NCBI GenBank assembly: GCA_964388155.1
Contig: CAYLYH010000005.1
Coordinates: 1-64,000, forward strand
Reading direction: 5' to 3'
Source of the DNA: JACNKV01 sp964388155
Lineage (GTDB): Bacteria > Fidelibacterota > Marinisomatia > Marinisomatales > JACNKV01
DNA length: 64,000 bases
A model generated the notes under the pieces. The model was not told the DNA's origin, searched no databases, and saw nothing but the letters and a program-made list of their open reading frames with translations. Each line of letters starts with the position of its first letter. Position 1 is the stretch's first letter. The translations under genes and the position numbers were made by a program. Below are positions 1-8,072 of the stretch, piece by piece.

Positions 1-511
1 CCCGCGCTTTTTTCTGCCCCCCACTTCGCGCCATATAGGATGCACCAAATCCACCATCAAACGACCCCTCTTTTGGACCGGTTTGTCCGAACATGGCATT
101 TTCCGCTGCGATGGTTAAATCACACACTACATGAAGCACATGCCCGCCGCCGATAGACCATCCGGCTACTGCAGCAATTACGACTTTTGGAATGGAGCGA
201 ATTTGTTTTTGTAAGTCCAATACATTCAGGCGCGGTACTTCATCCTTGCCCACATAACCGCCATGTCCTCTAACGCCTTGATCACCCCCACTACAAAATG
301 CTTTCCCACCTTCTCCTGAAAAAATGATTACATCAATATTTTCATCGTCGCGACAAATGTTCATAGCGTCAATCATTTCTTTCACTGTTCGTGGTGTGAA
401 TGCATTATGCTTCTCTGGACGATTGATACTTATTTTTGCAATCCCTTCGAAAAAATCAAATTTGATTTCATCGTATTCTCTGATGGTTTTCCAATTCTGT
501 TTCCAATTCAT
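1..511 (-). CDS. menB: 1,4-dihydroxy-2-naphthoyl-CoA synthase (partial)
   Basis: MenB closes the naphthalene ring of o-succinylbenzoyl-CoA in menaquinone biosynthesis, in the cytoplasm. About 170 codons are visible; the gene runs off the left edge, so the C terminus is missing. The protein starts MNWKQNWKTI and shows the crotonase-fold segment SGGDQGVRGHGGY (about residues 74-86), then GWSIGGGHVLH (117-127) and FGQTGPKEGSFDGG (141-154). Together these single out MenB among crotonases. The ATG (509-511) is preceded by GGAGAATAG, a clear ribosome binding site. The gene lies 57 bp after the menD stop and is the last visible member of a menF-menD-menB run. No menH lies between menD and menB. Confidence 0.95.
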   Translation of the reverse strand, partial: MNWKQNWKTIREYDEIKFDFFEGIAKISINRPEKHNAFTPRTVKEMIDAMNICRDDENIDVIIFSGEGGKAFCSGGDQGVRGHGGYVGKDEVPRLNVLDLQKQIRSIPKVVIAAVAGWSIGGGHVLHVVCDLTIAAENAMFGQTGPKEGSFDGGFGASYMARSGGQKKAR

Positions 512-528
512 ACTATTCTCCTGTTTTT

Positions 529-643
529 GCCACAGAGACACAGAGATTATTTTGTGTCTTCTGTGTGTTTACATCCCGCATTTATCGGGGCATTTTGTGG
601 CTATTGCCTTCGTCTTATCTTGTGATTTCTGTGCCTTTGTGGC
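529..643. repeat. 115-bp element with inverted GCCACAGAG ends at the menD 3' end
   Basis: Left end GCCACAGAGACACAGAGA (529-546), right end TTTCTGTGCCTTTGTGGC (626-643), inverted to each other. The inside has a small CCCG/CGGG hairpin around CCCGCATTTATCGGGG. The menD stop lies inside the element, which therefore encodes the last 25 or so residues of MenD. Confidence 0.65.
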
Positions 644-2290
644 AATTTTATTAAATGTTTCTGTATTTGTTTTCATATCTGTAAATATTTCTAGAATCCC
701 CGATCCAAATACTTTAAGTGCTTTTTCCAATTCATCCATTGATCCAACACTCCAATATTCCATGTTGAATTCTTTTGCTGTGAGTTCTGCTGTTCGTTTG
801 TGCGGTGTAGTAAAAAGATTTGTAAGCCCAACTTGATTTGAAGGACCCTGAATTATGTTAAAAATCCCACCGCCATAATCATTTAATACAACAATCTGTA
901 AATTCATTGGAAATTCATGATTCAGCCATAACCCATTCCGATCATAGAAGAATGATAAATCACCAATTATTAAAGTATGACTTCTGTTTGGTTCCGCAAT
1001 GGCATGCCCTACTGCTGTGCTGACGACACCGTCAATGCCAGATGTTCCCCGATTACACCAAATGTCAATCGTCGAATCATTGATTCCAATAAAATTGACA
1101 ATCCGCACCGGCATACTGTTTCCCAAATGCAAAACTGAATTCTCCGGTAGCTGAGATATGACTTTCCGAACCGCAGAAAAATAATTGAAGTCCGAATCAT
1201 TTAGTTTTTTCGTAACCGATTTATCTAACACTTTCTGATCGCATAATAAAATATTCTTATAATTACTCTGTGCTCTCTGCGTCTCTGTGGCTAACTCACT
1301 GACCCACTTTTTGAAAAACACAACAGGGTCACATTCAATAGTTTGTGTCAAAGATTGAAACGGATCACCCACCATTCCAAAGCCAATATGCCAATGAACT
1401 TTAGGCTTATGTTCTCTTAAAAACAATTTTATGTTTTTGAAAATGACCGATCGCCCAAAAGTGATAAGAAAATCTGGTGCCAATGAATCATCAGCATGTT
1501 TAAACAATTGATCTCCGGAATATATCACATCATTTACTCCATAGAGATTTGAAATAACATCGCCAACAATTGGCAAATCCAATTGATTCAATAATCTCAC
1601 TAATTCCCAATTCGGCTCCATTTGTCCACCCAAGACCATCACTTTTTCTGATAAATTCAAAATTGATTCAAACTCATTTGTTATCTCTTCTGAAATGCTT
1701 TTACTTATATTTCTCTGCGTTCTCCGCGTCTCAGTGGCAAAAACAACATCATCCAAAGATTCCGGATAAAACGGCTCCCGAATTGGAATATTTAAATGCA
1801 CCGGACCCGTTGCTCCATCCAAAGCTAATTCAAATGCTTGTTCTGCAACTGCTACATTTTCTTCATCATAAATAAAACTTCCCTTGACATGAGGTTCATA
1901 CAAGTTTTCTTGATGAATCGTTTGCCCGTCCCACTGGTCGATCCATTCCGGTGGGCGATCAGCCGTTAATGCAATGAGCGGAACTTGCTGGTAAAATGCT
2001 TCTGTTATCGCCGGAGCAAAATTTTGTCCCGCTGTCCCGGATGTGCAGACCAATACAACCGGTTTCTCCGATTGTTGGGCAAGACCAAGACCAACAAATC
2101 CGGCAGAGCGTTCATCTGTAATTGAAATGGTTTTAACTTTCGGATGTTTTCCAAATCCAATGAGCAATGGTGCACAGCGTGAACCGGGACAAACCACCGC
2201 TTTCTCCACGCCATAATCTGCGCATATGCCAACTAAATCGTAAATATGTTGAGTGTTTTGAATAGGTGTTAAAGTGTTAGAAGTGTTCAT
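569..2290 (-). CDS. menD: SEPHCHC synthase (menaquinone biosynthesis)
   Basis: MenD is a thiamine diphosphate enzyme joining isochorismate and 2-oxoglutarate, the first committed step to menaquinone. Visible signatures are CPGSR (34-38), the cofactor-activating Glu region DERSAGF (59-65), and the ThDP/metal motif GDLSFFYD near the C-terminal domain. Length (573 aa) is slightly above the usual 550-560. The excess is explained by repeat-derived residues: ATETRRTQRN (about 185-194) and ATETQRAQ (334-341), both in interdomain linkers, and a Thr/Lys-rich tail from about residue 548. The N-terminal MNTSNTLTPIQNTQ is encoded by a degenerate GTGTTAR heptamer array, so the true start is uncertain; no good ribosome binding site precedes this ATG. 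Confidence 0.95.
   Translation of the reverse strand: MNTSNTLTPIQNTQHIYDLVGICADYGVEKAVVCPGSRCAPLLIGFGKHPKVKTISITDERSAGFVGLGLAQQSEKPVVLVCTSGTAGQNFAPAITEAFYQQVPLIALTADRPPEWIDQWDGQTIHQENLYEPHVKGSFIYDEENVAVAEQAFELALDGATGPVHLNIPIREPFYPESLDDVVFATETRRTQRNISKSISEEITNEFESILNLSEKVMVLGGQMEPNWELVRLLNQLDLPIVGDVISNLYGVNDVIYSGDQLFKHADDSLAPDFLITFGRSVIFKNIKLFLREHKPKVHWHIGFGMVGDPFQSLTQTIECDPVVFFKKWVSELATETQRAQSNYKNILLCDQKVLDKSVTKKLNDSDFNYFSAVRKVISQLPENSVLHLGNSMPVRIVNFIGINDSTIDIWCNRGTSGIDGVVSTAVGHAIAEPNRSHTLIIGDLSFFYDRNGLWLNHEFPMNLQIVVLNDYGGGIFNIIQGPSNQVGLTNLFTTPHKRTAELTAKEFNMEYWSVGSMDELEKALKVFGSGILEIFTDMKTNTETFNKIATKAQKSQDKTKAIATKCPDKCGM
1266..1291 (-). repeat. GCCACAGAG-family repeat inside menD (second linker)
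   Basis: On plus CTCTGTGCTCTCTGCGTC then TCTGTGGC. Read in frame on minus as ATETQRAQ, between the second and third MenD domains. Confidence 0.8.
1711..1738 (-). repeat. GCCACAGAG-family repeat inside menD (first linker)
   Basis: On plus TTCTCTGCGTTCTCCGCG then TCTCAGTGGC. Read in frame on minus as ATETRRTQRN, between the first and second MenD domains, in the same phase as the copy at 1266-1291. Confidence 0.8.
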
Positions 2291-2300
2291 GTGTTAGAGC
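2252..2300. repeat. GTGTTAR heptamer array covering the menD start
   Basis: GTGTTAAAGTGTTAGAAGTG and GTGTTAGAG units. On the coding strand they read as AACACT-type codons giving Asn-Thr-rich residues at the MenD N terminus. Confidence 0.75.
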
Positions 2301-2373
2301 AATTCACATTTGAAAATATTGTATTTTGCGTATTGAATCGCAATAACACCACATTCTAATCCAACCATTGACA

Positions 2374-2406
2374 TTAACACTTGAACACTCTCACACTTAA
2401 ACACGT
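2374..2406. repeat. Heptamer array at the menF 3' end
   Basis: TTAACACTTGAACACTCTCA and CACTTAAACACG on plus, the GTGTTAR family. The menF stop codon lies in it. Confidence 0.65.
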
Positions 2407-3551
2407 TCCTTTCCATTCATTACATCCAACAAAGTCTGGCATTTCAATGCTGTTTCTTCCCATTCTTTTTCCGGGATGGATTCGTGTGTAATTCCTGCAC
2501 CCGCATAAAAAACAGCCCTAGTTCGTAGGATTTGCATACAACGCAGGTTCACATATAGTCGCGTATTTCCATCCATGTTTACCGGACCTAAATACCCGCT
2601 GTAAAACTCCCGGTTTAAATGTTCATTAGCGGCAATAAATCGCAAGGCCGAAAATTTTGGCATTCCACAAACTGCCGAAGTAGGATGAAGTAGATTCAAC
2701 ATAACCGTTCCCAATTCAGGGAAATGAACTTCATTCAAATCCACGATATATTCTGTCTTCAGGTGAATCATATTTCCGGCACGAACCGACCGCGGACCCG
2801 TTTCCACAAATTCTCGTAGACGGATGGTCTTGAACTGTTCAATAATATAACGGCTCACCATTGCCTGTTCTTCGATTTCTTTTTGATTCCACGCCGCTTC
2901 AGATACATCTTTATCCAAGGGAAACGGTTGAGTTCCCGCCACAGATACTGTTCGAAAATGATCATTTGTAGATTCAATCAAAAGTTCCGGTGTAGCGCCC
3001 ATCCATGTACCACGCCCAGGAATGGAGACCAAACTTACAAATGCATCCGGGTAGGCTTTTTCTAACCGATTAAACTGAGTAATAATCTCAAAATTATCCG
3101 GCAGTGGTTCGTCGTAGGTTCGCGCAGAAACAACTTTATCAAATTCTCCATCTTCAATCGCCTGAATTCCACTTTCCACCATTTTTATAAAATGAGATTT
3201 TTCGCCGGATATTTCTGTATCAGGACGTATATTCAAATGATAGGGTTTTTTATTTTCAATATTCTCTGCATCTCTGTGGCTATCTCTTAAAATTTCCCAA
3301 ATCCCGGTCTCATCTTTGGATGCTAAAATATCAGATTTCAAAAATAATGTCTCATTCCCCTCAGGGTTCATAAATGGGCTTACTACAAATCCGAGGTCAA
3401 CGTTCTGGAGGTCGATACGCCCTTTCGCAGGAGAATCAGAAAAATCGGCAAGAAAGTAAATTTGTTCATCCCGCGGACATCGCCAAACCGCCACAGAACC
3501 ATTCAGAGTAACAGCGTAAGACCATAGGTCTTTTAATGTATCTGTTTTCAT
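2397..3551 (-). CDS. menF: Isochorismate synthase
   Basis: This chorismate-utilising enzyme isomerises chorismate to isochorismate, feeding MenD. Family signatures are VAGTQPF, EEQAMVSRYI, the HPTSAVCGMPK loop, FYSGYLG and the C-terminal YAGAGIT with EKEWEET, all in the expected order. I chose the ATG at 3549-3551 (384 aa) because the longer frame would begin at a GTG (3569) inside a GCCACAGAG repeat copy. A second copy of that repeat lies in frame and reads RDSHRDAEN at about residues 90-100, in a variable region before the catalytic core. An isochorismate synthase of siderophore type is possible in principle, but the menD and menB neighbours make menF the sensible name. Confidence 0.93.
   Translation of the reverse strand: MKTDTLKDLWSYAVTLNGSVAVWRCPRDEQIYFLADFSDSPAKGRIDLQNVDLGFVVSPFMNPEGNETLFLKSDILASKDETGIWEILRDSHRDAENIENKKPYHLNIRPDTEISGEKSHFIKMVESGIQAIEDGEFDKVVSARTYDEPLPDNFEIITQFNRLEKAYPDAFVSLVSIPGRGTWMGATPELLIESTNDHFRTVSVAGTQPFPLDKDVSEAAWNQKEIEEQAMVSRYIIEQFKTIRLREFVETGPRSVRAGNMIHLKTEYIVDLNEVHFPELGTVMLNLLHPTSAVCGMPKFSALRFIAANEHLNREFYSGYLGPVNMDGNTRLYVNLRCMQILRTRAVFYAGAGITHESIPEKEWEETALKCQTLLDVMNGKERV
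3262..3280 (-). repeat. GCCACAGAG-family repeat inside menF
   Basis: TTCTCTGCATCTCTGTGGC on plus. Translated on minus as SHRDAEN, a different phase from the menD copies. Confidence 0.75.
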
Positions 3552-3564
3552 CTCACACCGTTTC

Positions 3565-3575
3565 GCCACAGAGAA
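3565..3575 (+). repeat. Partial GCCACAGAG repeat before menF
   Basis: GCCACAGAGAA just upstream of the menF ATG chosen here; it provides the GTG that a longer menF frame would use. Confidence 0.5.
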
Positions 3576-3663
3576 GATATTGTTAAAAATAACTTAGAGA
3601 GATATTTGGTGGTAGGATAAAAATATTTATTTACGATGATTATTTTTTCTAACATTAAGAATA

Positions 3664-3830
3664 TCCGTGTTTATCCCTGTCCGCCATCTTTTCTTGATTT
3701 TAAATGTGGCAGGCGGGTGTGTTTATCCGTAGCTGATGTTTTCAATCCCGTGTTTTTTTTACGGGGAATTAATGAGGTAAAAAAATATAAGCACTTTAAC
3801 ACACGAACACGTTGGTACGTGAACACTTAA
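3664..3830. repeat. Nested repeats in the menI-menF spacer
   Basis: ATCCGTGTTTATCC and TGTGTTTATCCGTAGC, two halves of an ATCCGTG-type repeat, are separated by a GGCAGGCGGG hairpin element (about 3680-3718, arms CCGCC and GGCGG). A GTGTTAR heptamer block follows at 3791-3830 and runs to the menI stop. Confidence 0.65.
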
Positions 3831-4255
3831 TTTTTCTTATCAATCACTGCCAGCGTTAGCCGACTCACACTGACGGGGACGTTGTTTTCATCTCTGATAT
3901 GGATATCCCAAACTTGAATCCGCTTACCAATTTTCACCGGAGTTGCCTTGCCAAAAACCCAGCCACTTTTTACACTTTTTAGATGATTTATATTCAGCTC
4001 AATCCCCACAACGGATTTTGCGTTTCGGTCAATCTGAATTCCTGCAGCAATGCTGCCAAGCGATTCGGCCAACGCTGCGGATGCCCCACCATGAAGAAGT
4101 CCGTAAGGCTGGATCGTTCTATGGTCTACTGGCATTTTTCCGCTGACGAAATCATCGCCAAAATCTGTAACTTCAATCCCGATAGCAGACAACATAGAAT
4201 CCTGATAGAATTCTCTAAGCTTTTTCAATGCATCTTTTTTGGTGGAGGTTTTCAT
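3827..4255 (-). CDS. menI: DHNA-CoA thioesterase, hotdog fold
   Basis: A 142-residue single hotdog-domain thioesterase of the PaaI/YdiI type. It shows the catalytic-helix motif GLLHGGASAALAES (about residues 52-65), where the Glu is the catalytic acid in the YdiI family, and the MPVDHRT entry that resembles E. coli YdiI (MPVDSRT). In that family the enzyme releases 1,4-dihydroxy-2-naphthoate from its CoA ester, the step after MenB. Its place in a men cluster supports this role. The start ATG overlaps the cdaA stop by 4 bp (ATGA), so translation is probably coupled to cdaA. A general acyl-CoA thioesterase cannot be excluded from sequence alone. Confidence 0.82.
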   Translation of the reverse strand: MKTSTKKDALKKLREFYQDSMLSAIGIEVTDFGDDFVSGKMPVDHRTIQPYGLLHGGASAALAESLGSIAAGIQIDRNAKSVVGIELNINHLKSVKSGWVFGKATPVKIGKRIQVWDIHIRDENNVPVSVSRLTLAVIDKKN

Positions 4256-5028
4256 TCTCCTGATGAGATAAACAATTGTTCGTTTAAATATCTCCTGAGA
4301 TCCATTTCATCGATGCCTATGTGAACAAACCGGCTTTCTTCAGCAATAGACACTTTACGTGTTTCTTCAGAAACCACAATGACAATCGCATCTGTCTCTT
4401 CCGACAACCCCAATGCAGCCCGGTGCCGAGTTCCCATATTCGGATCGATGGTAATTCTTTCAGTCAACGGTAGAATACAGGCGGCTGCTTCGATAATATC
4501 ATTTTGGATAATAACCGCACCATCATGCAGCGGTGATGTCGGATTAAAAATAGAGATAAGGAGTGGAGATGTTACTTCCGCTTTGAGTGGCATTCCGGCT
4601 TCTTTATAGCTGCGGAGTCCCGTCTCTCTCTGAATGACGATAAGCGCTCCCCACTTTCTTGAAACAAGCTGATTGACTGTCTCAACGATAGCTTCAATTG
4701 TTTTGGATGTACCAACACGAAAGATGGTTTGAAAAAAGCGGTGTTGACCTACATAAATGAGTAGCCGGCGAATTTCCGGTTGGAATAAAATCACAAATGC
4801 CACTACCCAGACGGTTTGAAATTGATTGACCAGCCACGATGTTGCACGAAGTCCAAATGCATTAAATAAAAATGAAGCAATTAAAAGGATGATTAACCCT
4901 ACCAGCATTTGTCCCGCGCGTGTACCACGAAAATACTGATATACGGTAAAGAAAATCCAGCTCACCAGAAAAAGGTCAACTAAATCCACAAGCGTGACGG
5001 CAAGAAATCCTATTTTGAACAGAACCAT
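4252..5028 (-). CDS. cdaA: Diadenylate cyclase (c-di-AMP synthase), membrane-bound
   Basis: CdaA condenses two ATP to cyclic di-AMP, a second messenger linked to potassium, osmotic and envelope control. The protein (258 aa) has about three hydrophobic segments in residues 1-82, a short coiled region, then the DisA_N catalytic domain with both active-site motifs intact: DGA (169-171) and GTRHR (199-203). No cdaR or glmM, its usual Firmicutes partners, is adjacent. Instead folP lies upstream and menI overlaps downstream. The gene starts about 70 bp after the folP stop. Confidence 0.92.
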   Translation of the reverse strand: MVLFKIGFLAVTLVDLVDLFLVSWIFFTVYQYFRGTRAGQMLVGLIILLIASFLFNAFGLRATSWLVNQFQTVWVVAFVILFQPEIRRLLIYVGQHRFFQTIFRVGTSKTIEAIVETVNQLVSRKWGALIVIQRETGLRSYKEAGMPLKAEVTSPLLISIFNPTSPLHDGAVIIQNDIIEAAACILPLTERITIDPNMGTRHRAALGLSEETDAIVIVVSEETRKVSIAEESRFVHIGIDEMDLRRYLNEQLFISSGE

Positions 5029-5098
5029 AATTGTAGAGAAATTACGTTAATCAACCAATAAACTCACCTATTCATTCGCAGAATTTCTCAAGATATTT

Positions 5099-5929
5099 TT
5101 ATCGTAATTTATCTGCGATTTTTACAATACGCCACATTTCTTTAACGTCATGCACACGGACAATTCGTGCACCATTTATAACAGATGCCGCTACGGCAAC
5201 TGCAGTGCCCTCTACTCGTTCATTCTCTGGCAGATTAAGTGTTTGACCAATAAAGGACTTTCTAGAAGGGCCGACTAATACTGGATATCCTAAACCAGTA
5301 ATGGTCTTCAACTCTTTGATGATGGTAAAATTATCTTCAACCGTTTTTCCAAAACCAATTCCGGGGTCCAAAATAATTTGATCATCGTTAATGCCACTTC
5401 TTTTTGCAAAGGATATCCGTTCAAGAAAATATGCGTTAATCTCCATCATTAGGTTTTGATATTGCGGATTATCCTGCATATCCTTCGGCGTTCCTTTGAT
5501 GTGCATGATCATCACCGGCACGTCAAAATCTTTCACTACAGACGCCATCGTTGTATCAACCGTCATTCCGCTGATATCATTCACCAATGAGGCTCCCGCG
5601 ACAATTGCTTCTCTGGCAACATCAGCTTTTGTGGTGTCAACTGAGATCATGATATCCGAATGTGTACGGATATCCGCGATAACAGGGATGACCCTGTCTA
5701 ATTCTTCTTGCAGAGATACTGACACCGCTCCCGGTCGCGTGGATTCTCCTCCGATATCGATGATATCCGCACCATCTTTCTCCATCTGTGATGCGTGTTC
5801 GACGGCAAGTTGTACGGAGTTAAATTCTCCGCCATCACTGAATGAATCCGGGGTTACATTGAGTATCCCCATAATAAGAGTGGAGAAATCCTTACGGTTT
5901 CTCCACTCGTTAAATTGCATGCGCGTCAT
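5099..5929 (-). CDS. folP: Dihydropteroate synthase
   Basis: FolP condenses p-aminobenzoate with dihydropterin pyrophosphate in folate synthesis. The TIM-barrel signatures are intact: MGILNVTPDSFSDGG (about 20-34) with the Asn that binds Mg2+, DIGGESTRPGA (about 60-70), DPGIGFGK and VGPSRKSFIG. Length (276 aa) is normal. The start lies 3 bp after the ftsH stop, so the two are very likely one transcript with cdaA following. Confidence 0.95.
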   Translation of the reverse strand: MTRMQFNEWRNRKDFSTLIMGILNVTPDSFSDGGEFNSVQLAVEHASQMEKDGADIIDIGGESTRPGAVSVSLQEELDRVIPVIADIRTHSDIMISVDTTKADVAREAIVAGASLVNDISGMTVDTTMASVVKDFDVPVMIMHIKGTPKDMQDNPQYQNLMMEINAYFLERISFAKRSGINDDQIILDPGIGFGKTVEDNFTIIKELKTITGLGYPVLVGPSRKSFIGQTLNLPENERVEGTAVAVAASVINGARIVRVHDVKEMWRIVKIADKLR

Positions 5930-5932
5930 TGT

Positions 5933-7981
5933 TTACTTGGAAGCTGCCACTTCCTTTTTCTGAGGAGGCTTCTGATTTCTTCGATGTCTTTGCTGTGGTC
6001 TTTGTTTCTTTAGACCTGTATTTTTAACCAGTTTTTTTCCGGCGATAATTTTTTCAAGATCTTTTCCGTCAATAGTTTCGTGTTTTAATAGTTCCTCTGC
6101 TAATCGATGGAGAAAGGCTGTATTATGTTTCAGCATATCTTCTGCTTTTTTTTGTGCCTTTCGAACGATTCTGGAGACTTCTTCATCGATAATCCGGGCA
6201 GTCACTTCGCTGTAATCACGTTGACTTTGAAAATCTCTTCCCAGAAATACCTCCTGAGATGATTTACCATATGTGAGAGGACCTAACATATCGCTCATTC
6301 CCCATTCGCAGACCATTTTTCTTGCAATCTTCGTTGCTTGTTCAAGGTCATTTCCCGCACCGGTGGTTAATTCGTTAAAGATTAATCTTTCGGCGGCTCG
6401 TCCTCCCATCATGATTGATAAACGTCCTTCGATATATTTACGGGTATACCCATGTTTTTCATCGATAGGCAATTGCATGGTCATCCCGAGTGCACGTCCT
6501 CGCGGAATAATAGACACTTTATGCACCGGGTCTGCACCTTGGGTTTTTGTTGCAACCAAAGCATGGCCCGCTTCATGATAGGCCGTCACCTTCTTTTCTT
6601 CTTCAGACAGAATCATACTTTTTCGCTGCACACCCATCATTACTTTATCAATTGCATCTTCAAAATCCGACATCTCGACCGATTTTTTTCTCCTTCGCGC
6701 AGCCAATAATGCGGCTTCATTGACAATATTTGCTAAATCTGCGCCTACCATACCGGGGGTTCCTTTTGCAATGATATCCAGTTTTACATTCCGTTTATTC
6801 ATCAAAATTTTCTTTGCGTGAACTTTCAATACGCCTAGTCTTCCCTTTAAGTCCGGGACATCCACAACGACCTGTCTATCAAAACGCCCCGGGCGTAACA
6901 AGGCATGGTCTAAAACATCCGGTCGGTTTGTGGCTGCCATCACAATCACATTTTGCTTTGATTCAAAACCATCCAGCTCAACCAACAGCGCATTTAGTGT
7001 CTGTTCTCTTTCGTCATGCCCACCACCTAAACCGGCACCACGTTGACGTCCAACAGCATCTAGTTCATCGATAAAAATAATACAGGGAGCGGTCTTTTTT
7101 CCTTGCTCAAAAAGATCACGTACACGAGAGGCACCCACCCCTACAAACATCTCTACAAAATCCGCACCGCTTAAGCTATAAAAAGGCACACTTGCTTCAC
7201 CGGCAACCGCTTGCGCTAAAAGCGTCTTTCCAGTACCCGGGGGGCCGACCAGAAGCACTCCTTTCGGAATTTCAGCACCCAATCTTTGAAAACGCTTCGG
7301 ATGTTTCAAAAAAGAAATAACTTCTCTGAGTTCCTCTTTTGCTTCTACGCATCCTGCGACATTATTAAACGTTACTTTTTTTACATTCGAATCCCACAAA
7401 CGAGCCCGGCTTTTTCCAAAGTTGAATACACTTTTCATCCCTCCAGCTCCGCCTTGCATCCGGCGCATGATAAACAACCAAAACCCAATTAACAGAATCC
7501 ATGGAAGCATATTTAACAGGTAGCCTGTCCAGTTTATACTGGGCTCATCAAATGTATATTTCACGCCGTAATCATCCCATTCTGTCATCACATCACGATC
7601 AACAAATGGCATTTTAACTGAAAAATTCGTTACATTTTCAACTGAACCCATTTTTGTTGTCACGGTTTCCGGTGTCTTAAATTCTCCGTGGAACACCGTT
7701 TCCATAATGGTTCCCTTGGCAATCTGTTTATGAACAAGATAGTCTCTATATTGAAAATAATCTAATTCAATTTCCTTTTTCACACCATCAGTAAATAACC
7801 CGGATAGGAAAATAGCCCCCATAATGATAGCTACCCATACAAAGGATGTTTTTCCGGCTCGTTTCCATTCAAAGCCCACCTTTGAAGATGTTGGGTTTTC
7901 ACCCTGTTTTTTCTTGGGTTTGTTTTTTTGCAGGAATTTATTCCCCGATTTCTTTTTTTGATTTTTAATTTGTTTATTCAT
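5933..7981 (-). CDS. ftsH: ATP-dependent zinc metalloprotease FtsH
   Basis: FtsH is a membrane-anchored AAA+ protease that removes damaged and regulatory membrane proteins. The 682-residue protein has a Lys-rich cytoplasmic N terminus (1-40), a membrane segment (about 46-63), a periplasmic loop, a second segment (about 151-171), then Walker A GPPGTGKT (246-253), Walker B IIFIDE (301-306), the second region of homology, and the zinc site HEAGH (469-473). The C-terminal tail is rich in Lys, Arg and Gln. It lies directly upstream of folP and downstream of tilS, with about 90 bp to the tilS stop. Confidence 0.97.
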   Translation of the reverse strand: MNKQIKNQKKKSGNKFLQKNKPKKKQGENPTSSKVGFEWKRAGKTSFVWVAIIMGAIFLSGLFTDGVKKEIELDYFQYRDYLVHKQIAKGTIMETVFHGEFKTPETVTTKMGSVENVTNFSVKMPFVDRDVMTEWDDYGVKYTFDEPSINWTGYLLNMLPWILLIGFWLFIMRRMQGGAGGMKSVFNFGKSRARLWDSNVKKVTFNNVAGCVEAKEELREVISFLKHPKRFQRLGAEIPKGVLLVGPPGTGKTLLAQAVAGEASVPFYSLSGADFVEMFVGVGASRVRDLFEQGKKTAPCIIFIDELDAVGRQRGAGLGGGHDEREQTLNALLVELDGFESKQNVIVMAATNRPDVLDHALLRPGRFDRQVVVDVPDLKGRLGVLKVHAKKILMNKRNVKLDIIAKGTPGMVGADLANIVNEAALLAARRRKKSVEMSDFEDAIDKVMMGVQRKSMILSEEEKKVTAYHEAGHALVATKTQGADPVHKVSIIPRGRALGMTMQLPIDEKHGYTRKYIEGRLSIMMGGRAAERLIFNELTTGAGNDLEQATKIARKMVCEWGMSDMLGPLTYGKSSQEVFLGRDFQSQRDYSEVTARIIDEEVSRIVRKAQKKAEDMLKHNTAFLHRLAEELLKHETIDGKDLEKIIAGKKLVKNTGLKKQRPQQRHRRNQKPPQKKEVAASK

Positions 7982-8072
7982 TTTTTATTATTTTCTGTCC
8001 GGTTATACAGATAATTCACCTTATTTGTTTGTTTAGACAACCTAAAATTTACGCATTTTTAAAATGCTTTCC

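Noticed and set aside
3744..3767. Possible terminator hairpin TCCCGT/ACGGGG after menI
   Set aside because: Its T run lies in the loop, and no T tract follows the stem on the menI strand.
5496..5963. Long plus-strand open frame opposite folP
   Set aside because: It is antisense to a well conserved folP and shows no family motif; GC and codon bias alone explain it.
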